A stretch of DNA of 64,000 bases from Thozetella sp. PMI_491 (lineage: Eukaryota > Ascomycota > Sordariomycetes > Chaetosphaeriales > Chaetosphaeriaceae): NCBI GenBank assembly GCA_021432635.1, contig MU270020.1, positions 336,054-400,053 on the forward strand, written 5' to 3'. The translations under genes and the position numbers were made by a program. Under the pieces are notes generated by a model, which worked only from the letters and a program-made list of their open reading frames with translations, had not been told where the DNA came from and ran no database searches. This document shows, piece by piece, positions 13,101 to 23,436 of the stretch; position 1 is the stretch's first letter; every line of letters begins with the position of its first letter.

Positions 13101-14314
13101 GAGGTTATTCCATCATCCGGCAAGCGGATTGCGCAATTTATCCACGAGTCAACCAAAGAGTTTTTTATCCGAGTGGGTCTATCGGCTCTGCACGACCCCC
13201 GGATGAGTGCCGAAACCAATGGCCCTGGCTCCGATTCAGCGGTTGGAATCGCAAACTACAAGCTATCCAGAGCTTGTGTACGTTATATGGCAATGGAGGA
13301 GATCGCTCAGGCAACAAGCCACACCAGGAACGAGCTGATATCTAAGTTTGCTCTCTTGCACTACGCTACAACTTCGTGGCTACTACACACGACAATAAGT
13401 GAAAAAAAAGGCATCTCCAATGACGAGTTACTGGAAGATTTTACTTGGCCATCCAACTCTTGTCTACAATTATGGGCTCAGATTTATCGCCTGATAGACC
13501 CAGGCTCAGTCGACTGTCCCGCTGGCGACATAACGATGGTGCACTTAGCATCTAAATATCAATGGCTAGGAATATTACAAACAATCTTGCAAAAAGGACA
13601 ACTAGATACTATTCCTATCGACTCAAGAGATAACAGTGGCCAGACACTGCTCTCAAATGCTGCTTGGAGAGGGCATGAGGCTGTTGTTAAGCTACTTCTC
13701 GATANNNNNNNNNNNNNNNNNNNNNNNNNNNNNNNNNNNNNNNNNNNNNNNNNNNNNNNNNNNNNNNNNNNNNNNNNNNNNNNNNNNNNNNNNNNNNNNN
13801 NNNNNNNNNNNNNNNNNNNNNNNNNNNNNNNNNNNNNNNNNNNNNNNNNNNNNNNNNNNNNNNNNNNNNNNNNNNNNNNNNNNNNNNNNNNNNNNNNNNN
13901 NNNNNNNNNNNNNNNNNNNNNNNNNNNNNNNNNNNNNNNNNNNNNNNNNNNNNNNNNNNNNNNNNNNNNNNNNNNNNNNNNNNNNNNNNNNNNNNNNNNN
14001 NNNNNNNNNNNNNNNNNNNAGATAACAATGGCCGGACACCGCTCTTATATGCCGCTTGGAGAGGGCACAAGGCTATTGTTAAGCTACTTCTCGATACAGG
14101 GAAGGTTGATATCAAGTCAAAAGATGACAATGGCCAGACACCGCTCTCAAATGCTGCTTATGGAGAGCATGAGGCTGTTATTAAGCTACTTCTCGATACA
14201 GGAGAGGTTGATATCGAGTCAAGAGATAACGATGGCCAGACACCGCTCTCAAATGCCGCTTATAAAGGGCACGAGGCTGTTGTCGGACTTTTAAAGGCGC
14301 ATAAAAGCGCGTAG
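10193..14314 (+). CDS. NLR-type receptor: helical N-domain, zinc fingers, NACHT, ankyrin repeats (interrupted by assembly gap)
   Basis: Exon 1 is 10193-11235, the intron 11236-11302 (67 bp, GTACGA...TCCTAG), and exon 2 runs 11303-14314 across a run of N. The splice gives RWKKHLAEDLHPYTC, continuous with a C2H2-like zinc-finger set (CPCCCQ, CPICNN, CPLCSSSG) at about residues 325-470. Residues 1-220 match the helical domain that often precedes such fingers in fungi (SDFNLWAAGVGA, then ENLAMLATVIRRTGR). The NACHT NTPase begins near residue 600: Walker A GKPGSGKST at about 629, Walker B LLVDALDE at about 740. Ankyrin repeats start near residue 1110 as 34-residue units. After the gap the frame resumes offset by two bases, which I attribute to the arbitrary length of N; the last three repeats read cleanly to TAG at 14312-14314. 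STAND receptors of this kind act as ligand-triggered switches in fungal incompatibility and immunity. The ligand here is unknown. Confidence 0.85.
13606..14311 (+). repeat. 102-bp near-identical ankyrin repeat array
   Basis: Units of 102 bp (34 codons) begin with GATAAC or GATGAC followed by TGGCC and continue with KLLLDTG and VDI codons. One unit precedes the gap and three complete or partial units follow it. The units differ at few positions and share even silent sites, the pattern of high internal conservation repeats in fungal NLRs, which exchange sequence by unequal recombination. Confidence 0.85.
13705..14019. other. Assembly gap (315 N) inside the ankyrin array
   Basis: The run of N lies within the repeat array and begins and ends mid-unit. 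315 is not a multiple of 102, and the coding frame changes across it, so the true number of repeats is unknown. The gap probably reflects reads collapsing on near-identical units. Confidence 0.97.
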
Positions 14315-16698
14315 CGCGCTATTAAGAGGAAGGCTTTCTCTTAAGGCTTCTCTCTAGGCTTTTCTTTTTTAATATTTTAGTAGGTATTAGGGCTAAATTA
14401 ACAGTTTTACTTTATAATTACCTTGAACGGCTTGTATCTTTTAATAAGCTGAAAAGTTATACTACTCCTCAGTACGCTGGACGTTATAGATAGCCTTGAA
14501 ATCACGCGGCTAAGAACCATCGAACTCTAGAGTAAATGAAACGCGAAGGATTCCATTAGGACGGACGCTCGTCTTGTGCAGTACATCCAGACTGCGGCCA
14601 TACCCCTTTTTCCAGCCGCCTGTCACAACGTTACCTAGTATCTATCAGCCCGGCATGATAGGGTTCGGCTCGTTTTCTGTCAAGGCCCTTTACGCCGGAT
14701 TTAGCCATACAAGTTATTTACGCTGCAGTTTCGGTCCAAGATCACTTGTATACGCCTTGCACGACCAGGCCAGTATCTGACAGTGGCAATGCAAGACGTC
14801 TGAGCTAGATTGTAAATAGGGGCGGAGTCGATGATGTTTCAAAAATGGTCACCATCAAGTTAGTACAATTGCTGTTCTAGCCAGCACAAGTGTTGCTACG
14901 CTTGCCAACCTCTATAAATGACTTTCCACTTCGCTAGAGTAGATATTGCTCTCTACAAAGCTTACGCTCCCTTCTTCCTATGATCTTAGGTTATCCGGAC
15001 GAAGACTAATGAAACCTCAGCCCTGTTACGTCTGGGATTAGGATTAAGCAATCAGAATATATAAGGCAGGTCCGTACTGAAGTCGAGTAGTGCCCATTGC
15101 AGCATCTATTCTTGTAGCCGGCATGTATGTGGCATGCATAAGCTACACAACGTTTAGCTCCATTTAAACACCAGCCGCCAGGCCCGCGCTAGTTGATTGT
15201 CGCCACAACGCATTTTTAAATCCCAGGTATAATAATAATGTCAGAAACAAAACCCGAGCCTCTGGCAACATATGTTTGAGCATGTCTTCTGGATAACGGG
15301 TAAAGTCTCGGGCACTTCATAGGATCAAGAAATATGATGTCTAGGCCCCTTTATACGGCCAGGGGTCGCCAACTATAACCCCTTTTTAGTTCCTATTATG
15401 AACCCTAGGCGCTTCTTGGTGTGATGACCGCGTGCAGTTCACCAGATAGACCTCAACCGGGCTATTCGCCTGCTTGCCATTCTGGGCATATCTGGTGCCG
15501 AAAACGATAGATATATCAGGAATTAAACAAATGACAAAGTTATAACTACGCATCCTCCTCAATCCATTTAAATCTCTTTGCGCTTAGCTACAATTTATAG
15601 TGGAGTCCATTTTAATAGGCGTTGTCCATTGCTGGGTGCGGAGATGTAACCGTTACCCAGTAAAAAAAAACCAAAAAAAACCGCTAGCCTCCTTTTCGTT
15701 CCTCGACCTGCCCGATCCTAGAGAAGCGAGTGACTCGAGATGTTAAATAGAGGATAGAAATTTCCCAAATGGGCCAACCTTTTTTTAGCGAGCGATGCCC
15801 CTACGAGCATTGGGTGCTGAGACGGAACGGTCCGGCACTTGCTGATTGGCTCTGACTTGCTTATCGCTTCCACGGCAGCACCTTCTAAAAGGCCCTTACT
15901 CTCTCTATAATTAAGTGAATGCCTAGGTGCTCGGTGACATCCTTGTCCACTCCGCGCTCGCACAGAAGACTCGCTATAAGCTCCCAATTAATGTTATAGG
16001 AGTGCTTGGGATTGGGATTGTAAATTGCCGTCTCGAAATCTCATGAAATCTGCATCATAATATCCATATTGGCCTGTGAGCAAATAAGACTGATTAAGTG
16101 TGCTCCAAAGGGCTTGCAGCCTTGTTTTAGATGCAGCGCTCGATTCAACCCTCTAAACACTGGCGAGGGATGTCCTGTGGCCTATGGGCTGCTCCTTACC
16201 AGGCAGCGTAAATATCGGTAAAGGGATTAATCGTCAAGCTGAGAGTCCCTCGCTAACAAATGGGTCGGCTCCCGCAGCACAATCAAAAACGCAACCCCAC
16301 CTCGCGTCCTTACTACCCTACAGACACACAGCCTATCAATCCATAGTGCTAGTATAACTATCGTTTTAATTGTAGCCAAATTTTGCCATGCACAATCCAA
16401 TTCCGCTTCCTCCTGCAAACCTCGACACGACGTGTGCTGCGACCCCCGGCAATGATGACCGACAACCATATCCCAATCACGGAATAAAATGTAGAGAAGC
16501 TGGGGAAAAGATTCGCGGTGGATTAATTGAGAATCTAAAGCTAAAGAGCAAAAGAAGAGGGGACAGCTCCTAGCTCCCAGATCCAAGGCAATGAGCTTCA
16601 GCGGTGAGCTGCGGCAGTAAGGCGGGGTAACTGGGGTAGTGGGGTAATGATAGCTGGCGCCACCGCTTGAGCCACGCCATAACAAGAATGGTTTACTA
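14315..16698. other. AT-rich gene-free stretch
   Basis: No supported gene. Open frames are short and lack motifs. The sequence just after the NLR stop (14,330-14,480) is AT-rich. A low-complexity A tract lies at 15,660-15,680. The right end contains one copy of a direct repeat that recurs upstream of the Fic gene, and minus-strand sequence near 16,390-16,480 faintly recalls the Fic N-terminus. Confidence 0.5.
16527..16610 (-). repeat. Direct repeat copy A flanking the Fic gene
   Basis: This 84-bp segment aligns with 18018-18101 in the same orientation at roughly three quarters identity by eye. Shared cores include AAAAGAAGAGGGGA and CTAGCT. It lies just beyond the 3' end of the Fic gene, while the other copy lies just upstream of its start. 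Confidence 0.6.
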
Positions 16699-17763
16699 TT
16701 AAAACCGAGCCCAAGTCCACATCCACTCCAAGTTTGCCTTGGACTTCCGCAGCATGTATTTAGCAAACTCCAAGTGAGATGTCTGCTCCTCAAACTCGAC
16801 CTCCATATCCTCCTGGTTGAAAACCTTGTGCGCTCGATTGACAATAGACAGGTAGTCATCCTTATCATCTCCCTCACCTCCAAACGCGGTGACGTGACCT
16901 GCATACTTGAGCAAGAGGACGTTGAGAATGACGCGCGACGTGCGTCCATTGCCATCTCCAAACGGGTGAATCATGACAAATTGATAGTGGTAACGCGCAG
17001 CGAGGGTGTAGGGATCGATGGTCCCAGAGGCCTCAGCCTTGGCGATGTCGTTGTTCAGGTTCTCGATCATCTCCTTCATGTACCGAGGCACCGCCTTGGC
17101 TCGCATGCAGATGCTATTTTTCTTCTTGTCTCCAGGCTTGCTGTAGGCCACAGCAACCTCGTGATCACGGTACTTGCTTGCCTCGATATCTTCGCTGATG
17201 CCATCGCACAGGATCCTGTGTGTCTCCAGGATTAACTCTTCCGACCAACTCATGTCATCTAGGACGATGCGATCAATCAGAAAGTTTAACGCTTTGGCAT
17301 GGTTGATCACTTCCTTCCGCGAGCGAATGACACCATGCTTGTCGGCGAGTCGGTATGTCTTCGCCAATATGTCGAGATGATGTTGATATTCCGGATCGTG
17401 GTCCTGAATATTTGCGTCGACGCTCTGCCCGCGGAAGATAGCTTGGCAGATCTTGATGGTGATGTTCAAGTCAGTGCCCGCGGACTCGATGACATTGGAG
17501 CCGTACACAAGTGCAATCATAGCTTCTTCGAGCTTCTCCCATATCTCTAAGAAAGCAATCTCGTCGCGTCGCTGGGACTCATTGCGCACGTGATTGATGA
17601 TGGTGGCAGGGTTTTCTGAAAGCTCCACCCCGATGGCCTCTTCTTTGAGGTGGTCGGCGAGGTGAATAGTGAAATCGTTATCGGCGCGGACATGATGCCA
17701 AGACGGCCAGCCAATGGAAAAGGTATTTGCGAGTCGACCAGACAAGCATTGCATCTTTGCCAT
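16699..17763 (-). CDS. Fic-domain protein (predicted AMPylase)
   Basis: A single-exon frame of 354 residues. The Fic core HPFGDGNGRTSR is complete at residues 266-277: catalytic His266, the acidic residue, the GNGR anion loop and the final Arg. Fic enzymes usually transfer AMP from ATP to hydroxyl side chains of target proteins. Upstream, at residues 89-94, is SNVIES, in the position of the inhibitory helix motif (S/T)xxxE(G/N). The Ser and Glu are present but the last residue is Ser rather than Gly or Asn. No signal peptide or membrane span is visible, so it is probably cytosolic or nuclear. The ATG at 17763 is preceded in frame by a stop, so the protein cannot extend upstream in this exon. 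Solitary Fic genes of this kind are scattered among fungi, and horizontal transfer is often suspected. Confidence 0.9.
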   Translation of the reverse strand: MAKMQCLSGRLANTFSIGWPSWHHVRADNDFTIHLADHLKEEAIGVELSENPATIINHVRNESQRRDEIAFLEIWEKLEEAMIALVYGSNVIESAGTDLNITIKICQAIFRGQSVDANIQDHDPEYQHHLDILAKTYRLADKHGVIRSRKEVINHAKALNFLIDRIVLDDMSWSEELILETHRILCDGISEDIEASKYRDHEVAVAYSKPGDKKKNSICMRAKAVPRYMKEMIENLNNDIAKAEASGTIDPYTLAARYHYQFVMIHPFGDGNGRTSRVILNVLLLKYAGHVTAFGGEGDDKDDYLSIVNRAHKVFNQEDMEVEFEEQTSHLEFAKYMLRKSKANLEWMWTWARF

Positions 17764-18842
17764 GACCTTGCGAGGACTTAGGGATCTTTAGGGTGAACTG
17801 CCGCGTGGATTTATCTGCAACTCCGGAAAGGCTTCGGAGATGGACTTGCGTGGTGATCGAGGCGTGGCTGGAGGATCTGACAAGAAGTTAAAAATAAAGT
17901 TCGGATGAAGGTTGGATAGAATTAGAGAACTAGAGATCTAGATGTCTGTGACCGAGAATCGCGAAACTCACATTGTTGGACTTGCTCTTTTGTTTTGAAG
18001 TTGTTGAGGCAAATCTCTTGAGAACCCAAAGCTCAAGAGTAAAAGAAGAGGGGAGAGCTTCTAGCTTAGAGATCTGGAATAATAAGTTTTGGAGGTGAGC
18101 CATGGTAGGAAAAAGGTCCCTCCGAGCGGACATGGGCGATTCACATGCAGAATCGACTCAGGCTGGCCCGACTTCAGATACCTTATCGTGGCAACTATCT
18201 CTCAACTTGGCCTTCACCTCTTCAGTCGATTTTACCTGGGACAGCTACTGCTGGACCATTGGGCCAGATATAAAGTGTGGCTGAATGGCTGCTTGTTGGA
18301 GCGCCTTCGCATTAGCCGCCTTGATGAAGCGGTCTCTGTAGTTTTCAGGTGTGTTAGTTCTCGCACAGAAGTATCTAGTAGTGAAATTTCCTCTTCAGAT
18401 CCGCCCCGCTATAGCTTATCCATATCGTAGGCCCTCGATCTTCCGCGGGTGCTGTAGGCCGGGGGGGGGCGGCCGGAGGAACCAACCAACCAACCGTTCG
18501 TAGCAAACAATAACCCGTAGAGGGTATGCCCTGGATGTCTCGCCGAGACAAGCCCGCAGACCGATAATCCTAGGCATAATCTCGAGAGTGGCGGGAAAGC
18601 GGGTGCTTCTCTAGAAGACCTGGTTGGGCGACAACATCCCTCATTTCGGCCCCCGAGACACGATGGACATGACATGTAATCACTTGGACCCAGCCAACTT
18701 AGGTATATGCTTTTTCTCCAGGCATATTATAGCAGAACAACCTTTGTAACACTTTTCCGTGGCATGATAGAAACAACGACTGAGCCCTCAGCCGTCTCCC
18801 TATACTGAGGGCATTCAGCACCACGGCGCAGGTTGCAGACAG
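17764..18842. other. Upstream region of the Fic gene
   Basis: No firm gene. On the minus strand 18101-17970 reads MAHLQNLLFQIS and ends at a GTGAGT donor-like site, but any splice toward the Fic ATG meets an in-frame stop just before it. This may therefore be a leader or upstream frame only. A G-run near 18,464-18,472 is followed by short CCAA repeats. Confidence 0.4.
18018..18101 (-). repeat. Direct repeat copy B flanking the Fic gene
   Basis: This is the partner of 16527-16610, lying about 1.5 kb away in the same orientation and immediately 5' of the Fic gene. It overlaps the short upstream reading frame MAHLQN. Confidence 0.6.
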
Positions 18843-20340
18843 TTGGGACATTCGCTGGAAAGGAGCTCTCAGCAAGCTGACATACCGAAGACCCTGACGT
18901 ATAACCGGAAGTCTTGCTTTAGATGCTGCATGCAATATCTCAAGTGCCAGCCCAATCCTACTAATCCATACGGACCCTGTTACAACTGCCAAAAGCTCGT
19001 AAGCCCAACGCTCTCTGGGCTCCCTTGCATGCGCGTGATCATCACAGACTGCTCCATCTTCCGCGAACAGCTTGCACCCTCGCTGAGCTTAGATACGAGG
19101 ATATGGTGTTCACAACGTGTCCAAGATGCCTTGGCTGTGCTTCGGGTCACCGGCGATACCAGTGATGGATGAAAGACGGACACTTCCCCGGTCTTACATA
19201 TGAGGAGGCGGTTGCCAGCATGGCCTCGATCGTATCATGCTGAGGGCCATCTCGAATAAGGCTTCACAGTATCCTGGCATATATCGCCATGGGGCAGCAA
19301 CACGATTCGCCAAACGAGGGTTATCCAGTTGCTTTATGCACCAACCCCTGAGAGCTAAGGCAGACTTGGGGTGCGATACATGATGCCTAGGAGTACTCGT
19401 CGTGGCCTGCATGACGCCAAGAGACTTCCAAGAGGCACTGCCGAGTTAGAGCTCGCCAGAGATGGGCAAGGTTATCGTTAGAGCATAGAAGAGCGGGACA
19501 TTTGAGGCTATAATGTGATTAAGGGACGGAGTTGATTCAAAGCTCTCCGTCCAGGCCTACAGGAGCCCCTGACCTCGCGCCATCATGCCATGCCATCATG
19601 CTCTCCGGCTCAAGTAAGTGCCCGTCGATAAAAGGGTTGCCATTGACCCGTGAGACCACCACACTTGCCCTATTCATTCTGCCTAGAAACCGAGTCTAAG
19701 CATGAATACTAATATGATCTCTCTCAGCGACAGCCAGCCGGCCATCTTCGTAGACTGGCTGGGTCCCTCCTATGCGAGGTCACATCTCCTTCAGCGTCTC
19801 AGGCTACCTCCAACCCTCTCCAAGTAGAATTCTGGGATAGTGCCTGGGATACTTGGCTGTGTCCAGCACAACATCAAGACATCACGGCTTCGTATCCCTG
19901 GTCGGGATTTGGCACGAAGTAAGACCCAAACCATCCTATTGAATGAATTGAGGGCTAATTGGTACAACGGCGGAATAAGCTTTCAAGTTGATGCAGAGAT
20001 TTCATCTGTTCGAAGTACAATAACAACCCTTCACCAAAAGCTAGGGAAATTTGCCCCAGTTCTACATCCCGATCTGCAATCCAGGTGTCATACCGAAACC
20101 CCTCACAACAAGACGGAAAGCCTTGCCGCGGTAGCGCAGAACTGGGGCCAACAACGCGTTGTGCGGTCGCGACAAAAGCTTCAGTGCTGGGAACATGGAT
20201 GCAACGGCCGCCAGTTTTATAGTGTCAGCAACCTGTACCGACATAGCGTGAGAAGTCGGGGGTTAAGTTGACCTGTGGCAAATGCCGCAAAACATATACG
20301 AGGATTACGGCATTGAATTTTCACGTTAACAAATTTCACT
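18843..20340 (+). pseudogene. Decayed Zn2Cys6 / C2H2 zinc-finger regulator
   Basis: Two ends of one fungal family are visible. At 18,911-19,040 the plus strand encodes CFRCCMQYLKCQPNPTN followed by YGPCYNCQ and LPCMRVIITDCSIFRE, a zinc-cluster-like start. At 20,170-20,340 it encodes LQCWEHGCNGRQF, a C2H2-like finger, then a second finger pair CGKCRKTYTRITALNFHVNKFH ending at TGA 20338-20340. The two halves of the final finger region lie in different frames, separated by a one-base shift near 20,247. The 19,173-19,839 interior has only broken frames, and no ATG start precedes the first cluster. I therefore call it a pseudogene. Intact relatives act as DNA-binding regulators; nothing suggests this copy does. 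Confidence 0.65.
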
Positions 20341-22445
20341 GAAGTTGATGTTGGAAGAACTGGATGTTCCCTTTCAACTTCAGTATCTGGATGATGTATT
20401 AGGCACCAGAGTGCTGCCTAGATACTTGCATTTACCATCAGTGTATACAGTATGTATATCAATGGCTTCGGCACAAAGGCCAGTATGATAAGTTGGAATA
20501 GAAAACGCATGCACCCAGTATTGCTGGGCAACTTAACAACAGCTGGAAGCAAAGCAGGTACAATAATTAGGTGTGGCACGCGGTGGCTTCAGAAGCCGAA
20601 GTGGGCAATGGAAGTATATTCTGTAGCTAGGGTCAAAAAGCACCTCACTCGACTATCTCTACCTTAACCCACCTTACGTCGTTGGTCAGCTCTGGAACAG
20701 GGAGACATTTTGCTCCCTTTGGAAACGCCATATTTACTGCAAATAGAGCAGGCTGTGTCGGAACTTACGGCGGCCGTGCTATTTAGAAGGTGGCCGAAAA
20801 CGGTGCCGTGATTCCTCTTCGTTGTTCAAAAATCACTCCTGCGCATCTCTGGTTAATTTTGTGGCTCTGACTCGTCCAGCCCACAAAATAGCCGCCAACC
20901 ACTCGCAGCTGGATACTGGACATAGTCAGTCAGACTCGGGTTGAGAAGTGGTATAGTATTTGACAGCGGCGTTTAGCGCGGGAATAGGATGTCGCTGATC
21001 CAGTAGGGCTGGGCAGCGCACAGGCGGGCCCCGCAGCTGTTATACCACAGCACCATTGTACTGTAATTGCCCACTGATAGTAGAAGCACAGGGATGGCCC
21101 CAGCGAGCCTCCACATGACAAGGAGTCAAATTCCAGCGCCCTTGTGAAGATCAGGGGGGCCGTACCAGCTTTTATACTGCAGGTCCAGGGGTTCCTGAGA
21201 CAGCAAGATCCTTTTGCCTCTCGAAATATCATCAATTTACTCATAGCTTAGATACATCAGTAAAGAGCGGAACGTGGGTCTACTTCAATTTAGTCTTGCC
21301 CACTTGAACTCAAAGCTCGCCTCGCATTGTTCATTCCAGCATCCCAAGACCATTAATACGATAAATAAGAGAATTCCAGCATTAACTCATTGAACTAAGA
21401 CTCGTCTTCTCCATCTTCTACTCTCACCATCCCTGGCATAACACCTGGGAAGAGCACTCGCAGCCTCGCTTATATAAAAGGTAGAAATTTATAAGAATGC
21501 TGATAAACAGCAACCTAGTCCCTTAGAATTAGGAGTCTTAAAAAGCTAATACTCTATACGTTGGGTTTAAACCCACAAACGAACCTCGAAGATACGACTG
21601 CCCAGCATCCTGGTGTGTGGTGTCGTGGGAAATGCTATCAGCTTCTGAGCTGGAGGTTATCGAGGGCATACCCTTCTTAGCGTCTTTTATTTCCCAGTTC
21701 CGAGATCATAGTCCTTGTTTGAGACAAGCTATCTTGCTCGCACCCCACAGGTTGATCCGAGTGCGGTTTGCTCTCGTCTATTGACTCCCCGGATTCAGAT
21801 GTAGGTGGTGTGCTCATCCCAGCCGCTGTGGCCGAAAGCTTCTCGGGTTGAAGCTGCCAAATTGGTGATGGCCTTGATTGATGTTCTTGTCCTTGTTCTC
21901 TGCATCCATCCTGGGGCGGGGGTGGTTCGATTTACACCACCCCTTCACCGCCCCAGCAGCAGAATATCGCTACAGATCCCGATTTTTAGCGCCATTTTAT
22001 CCGGACATTAGGGTCAATCTAATAATCAAAGCCTCCGCAGTTGGAGAGGAAAGGGAGGTGTGTGACGTATTCTTAGCCTCGCCCTTACACTCACGCTAAC
22101 CTTTCTCGATCACTTATGAGCCCCTGCAGTTTTTAGCTTTTCCTGGACCATAACTAATGTCAATGGAGCTGACCCGGATCTTGGTGTGGCGAAGATTACT
22201 AACCCTGCATTCTAAAAACCCTCCACGGAGGTTTAAACAGAGACATGCCTAGATTCTTGCACATGCCGGATATGATGATAATGAATCGGTTAATTCTTGT
22301 AGCGTTCCCTGCAGAATGGAGTATGTAGCACATAGAGCTCCCTTCTTTCTCTCTCCCCCTTGTCTTTCCTCCACAGCCTCACCACCAACCTCGTACCAAC
22401 TACTTCACATCCATAGCCAGAAATTTGACAACCACCACAGCAAAC
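20341..22445. other. Gene-free stretch
   Basis: No supported coding exon or recognisable mobile element. The short frames at 20,452-20,667, 20,930-21,244 and 21,805-22,099 have no motif. The last 150 bases are a pyrimidine-rich leader (CTCTCTCCCC, TTTCCTCC) typical of a fungal promoter and 5' UTR for the next gene. Confidence 0.5.
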
Positions 22446-23436
22446 ATGGCTCTCGTTGATGCCCTCATCATCGGGGCAGGTCCTGCCGGCCTGTCTGCAG
22501 CTCTTGCTCTTGCCCGCCAGCTGCACACTGCCGTCGTCTTTGACAGCTCGCTCTTCCGCAACGCGCGTTCGGCGCATATGCATACCATACCCACATGGGA
22601 TCACAAAGACCCCGCTGCCTTTAGGGGCACGACGCGCAAGGAGATCTTGGAGCGGTACAGCACGATCTCATTTGAGGATTGCGAAGTTGCCAAGGTCGAG
22701 AAGACGAGTGCGGGCGACTTTGCGGCCACGGCTGCAGATGGGACAACATTCACTGGCAGGAGAGTCTTGCTTGCTAGTGGTGTAACTGATTTGCCTCTTG
22801 ATATCAAGGGATATGATGAGTGCTGGGGTCGATCCATGTGGGTTTTTTCCCCATTCTGCCATAGTGAATAACACTAACTCCTCCAGCTACCACTGCCTCT
22901 TCTGTCACGGTTATGAAGATGCTGGAAAACCCTCCTCTGGAATCCTTGCCCTCGGCGAGAACTCCGTCCCCGCAGTAGCCACTGCCCTCGCGCGCAGTGC
23001 CAAGCAAATAACCTCCAAGGTTGTCATCTACACCTCAAACAACCCTGCCGTGCAGACCGCAATCGCAGACCTCCTCGGCCAAAACAATACCGCCATCACA
23101 ACAGACGACCGTGAGATCGCTTCTCTCGCTCTTGGTGCCGAGGGTAGCGGAATTACTGTTACCTTTGCAGATGGAAGCTCGGTTCAGGAGGCGTTCCTTG
23201 TGCACAAGCCGCTTACGAAGATTAACGGCCCGTTTGCAGAGCAGTTGGGTGTGGAGTTGGCGCCTGGTAAAGATATCAAAGTAACACCACCATTTGGAGC
23301 CACCAGTGTCAAGGGAGTTTATGCGGCAGGAGATTGCGCGACCCCGATGAAGAATGTCATGCAGGCGATGCATATGGGGACGTTCGCGGGGGTGGGGATG
23401 GCGCATGACTTGCAGGCTGAGGGGCCTAAAATGTAG
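22446..23436 (+). CDS. FAD-dependent disulfide oxidoreductase, thioredoxin-reductase-like (GliT-type)
   Basis: Two exons (22446-22837, 22887-23436; intron 49 bp GTGGGT...CTCCAG) give 942 nt, 313 residues. Residues 6-20 carry the FAD-binding Rossmann motif IIGAGPAGLSAAL. Splicing restores WGRSIYHCLFCHGYED, placing a redox-active CxxC at Cys134-Cys137. The second FAD motif GVYAAGDC lies near residue 285. The family includes low-molecular-weight thioredoxin reductases and the fungal dithiol oxidases such as GliT and HlmI-type enzymes, which close or protect disulfides in toxins such as gliotoxin. The length fits these one-domain-pair proteins. A canonical NADPH GxGxxA motif is replaced by ALGENSVPA, which fits oxidase-like members that use O2. 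The next genes are a PDR transporter, a regulator and a methyltransferase. Confidence 0.85.

Noticed and set aside
14020-14294. Reading frame of the NLR continuing unchanged after the N run
   Set aside because: That frame gives Arg/Ser/Met-rich nonsense. The frame two bases over gives clean ankyrin repeats, so the shift is an artefact of gap length, not a mutation.
17930-18133. Upstream exon (MAHLQN...) of the Fic gene
   Set aside because: A donor-like GTGAGT follows it, but an in-frame stop just before the Fic ATG blocks any extension into the Fic frame.
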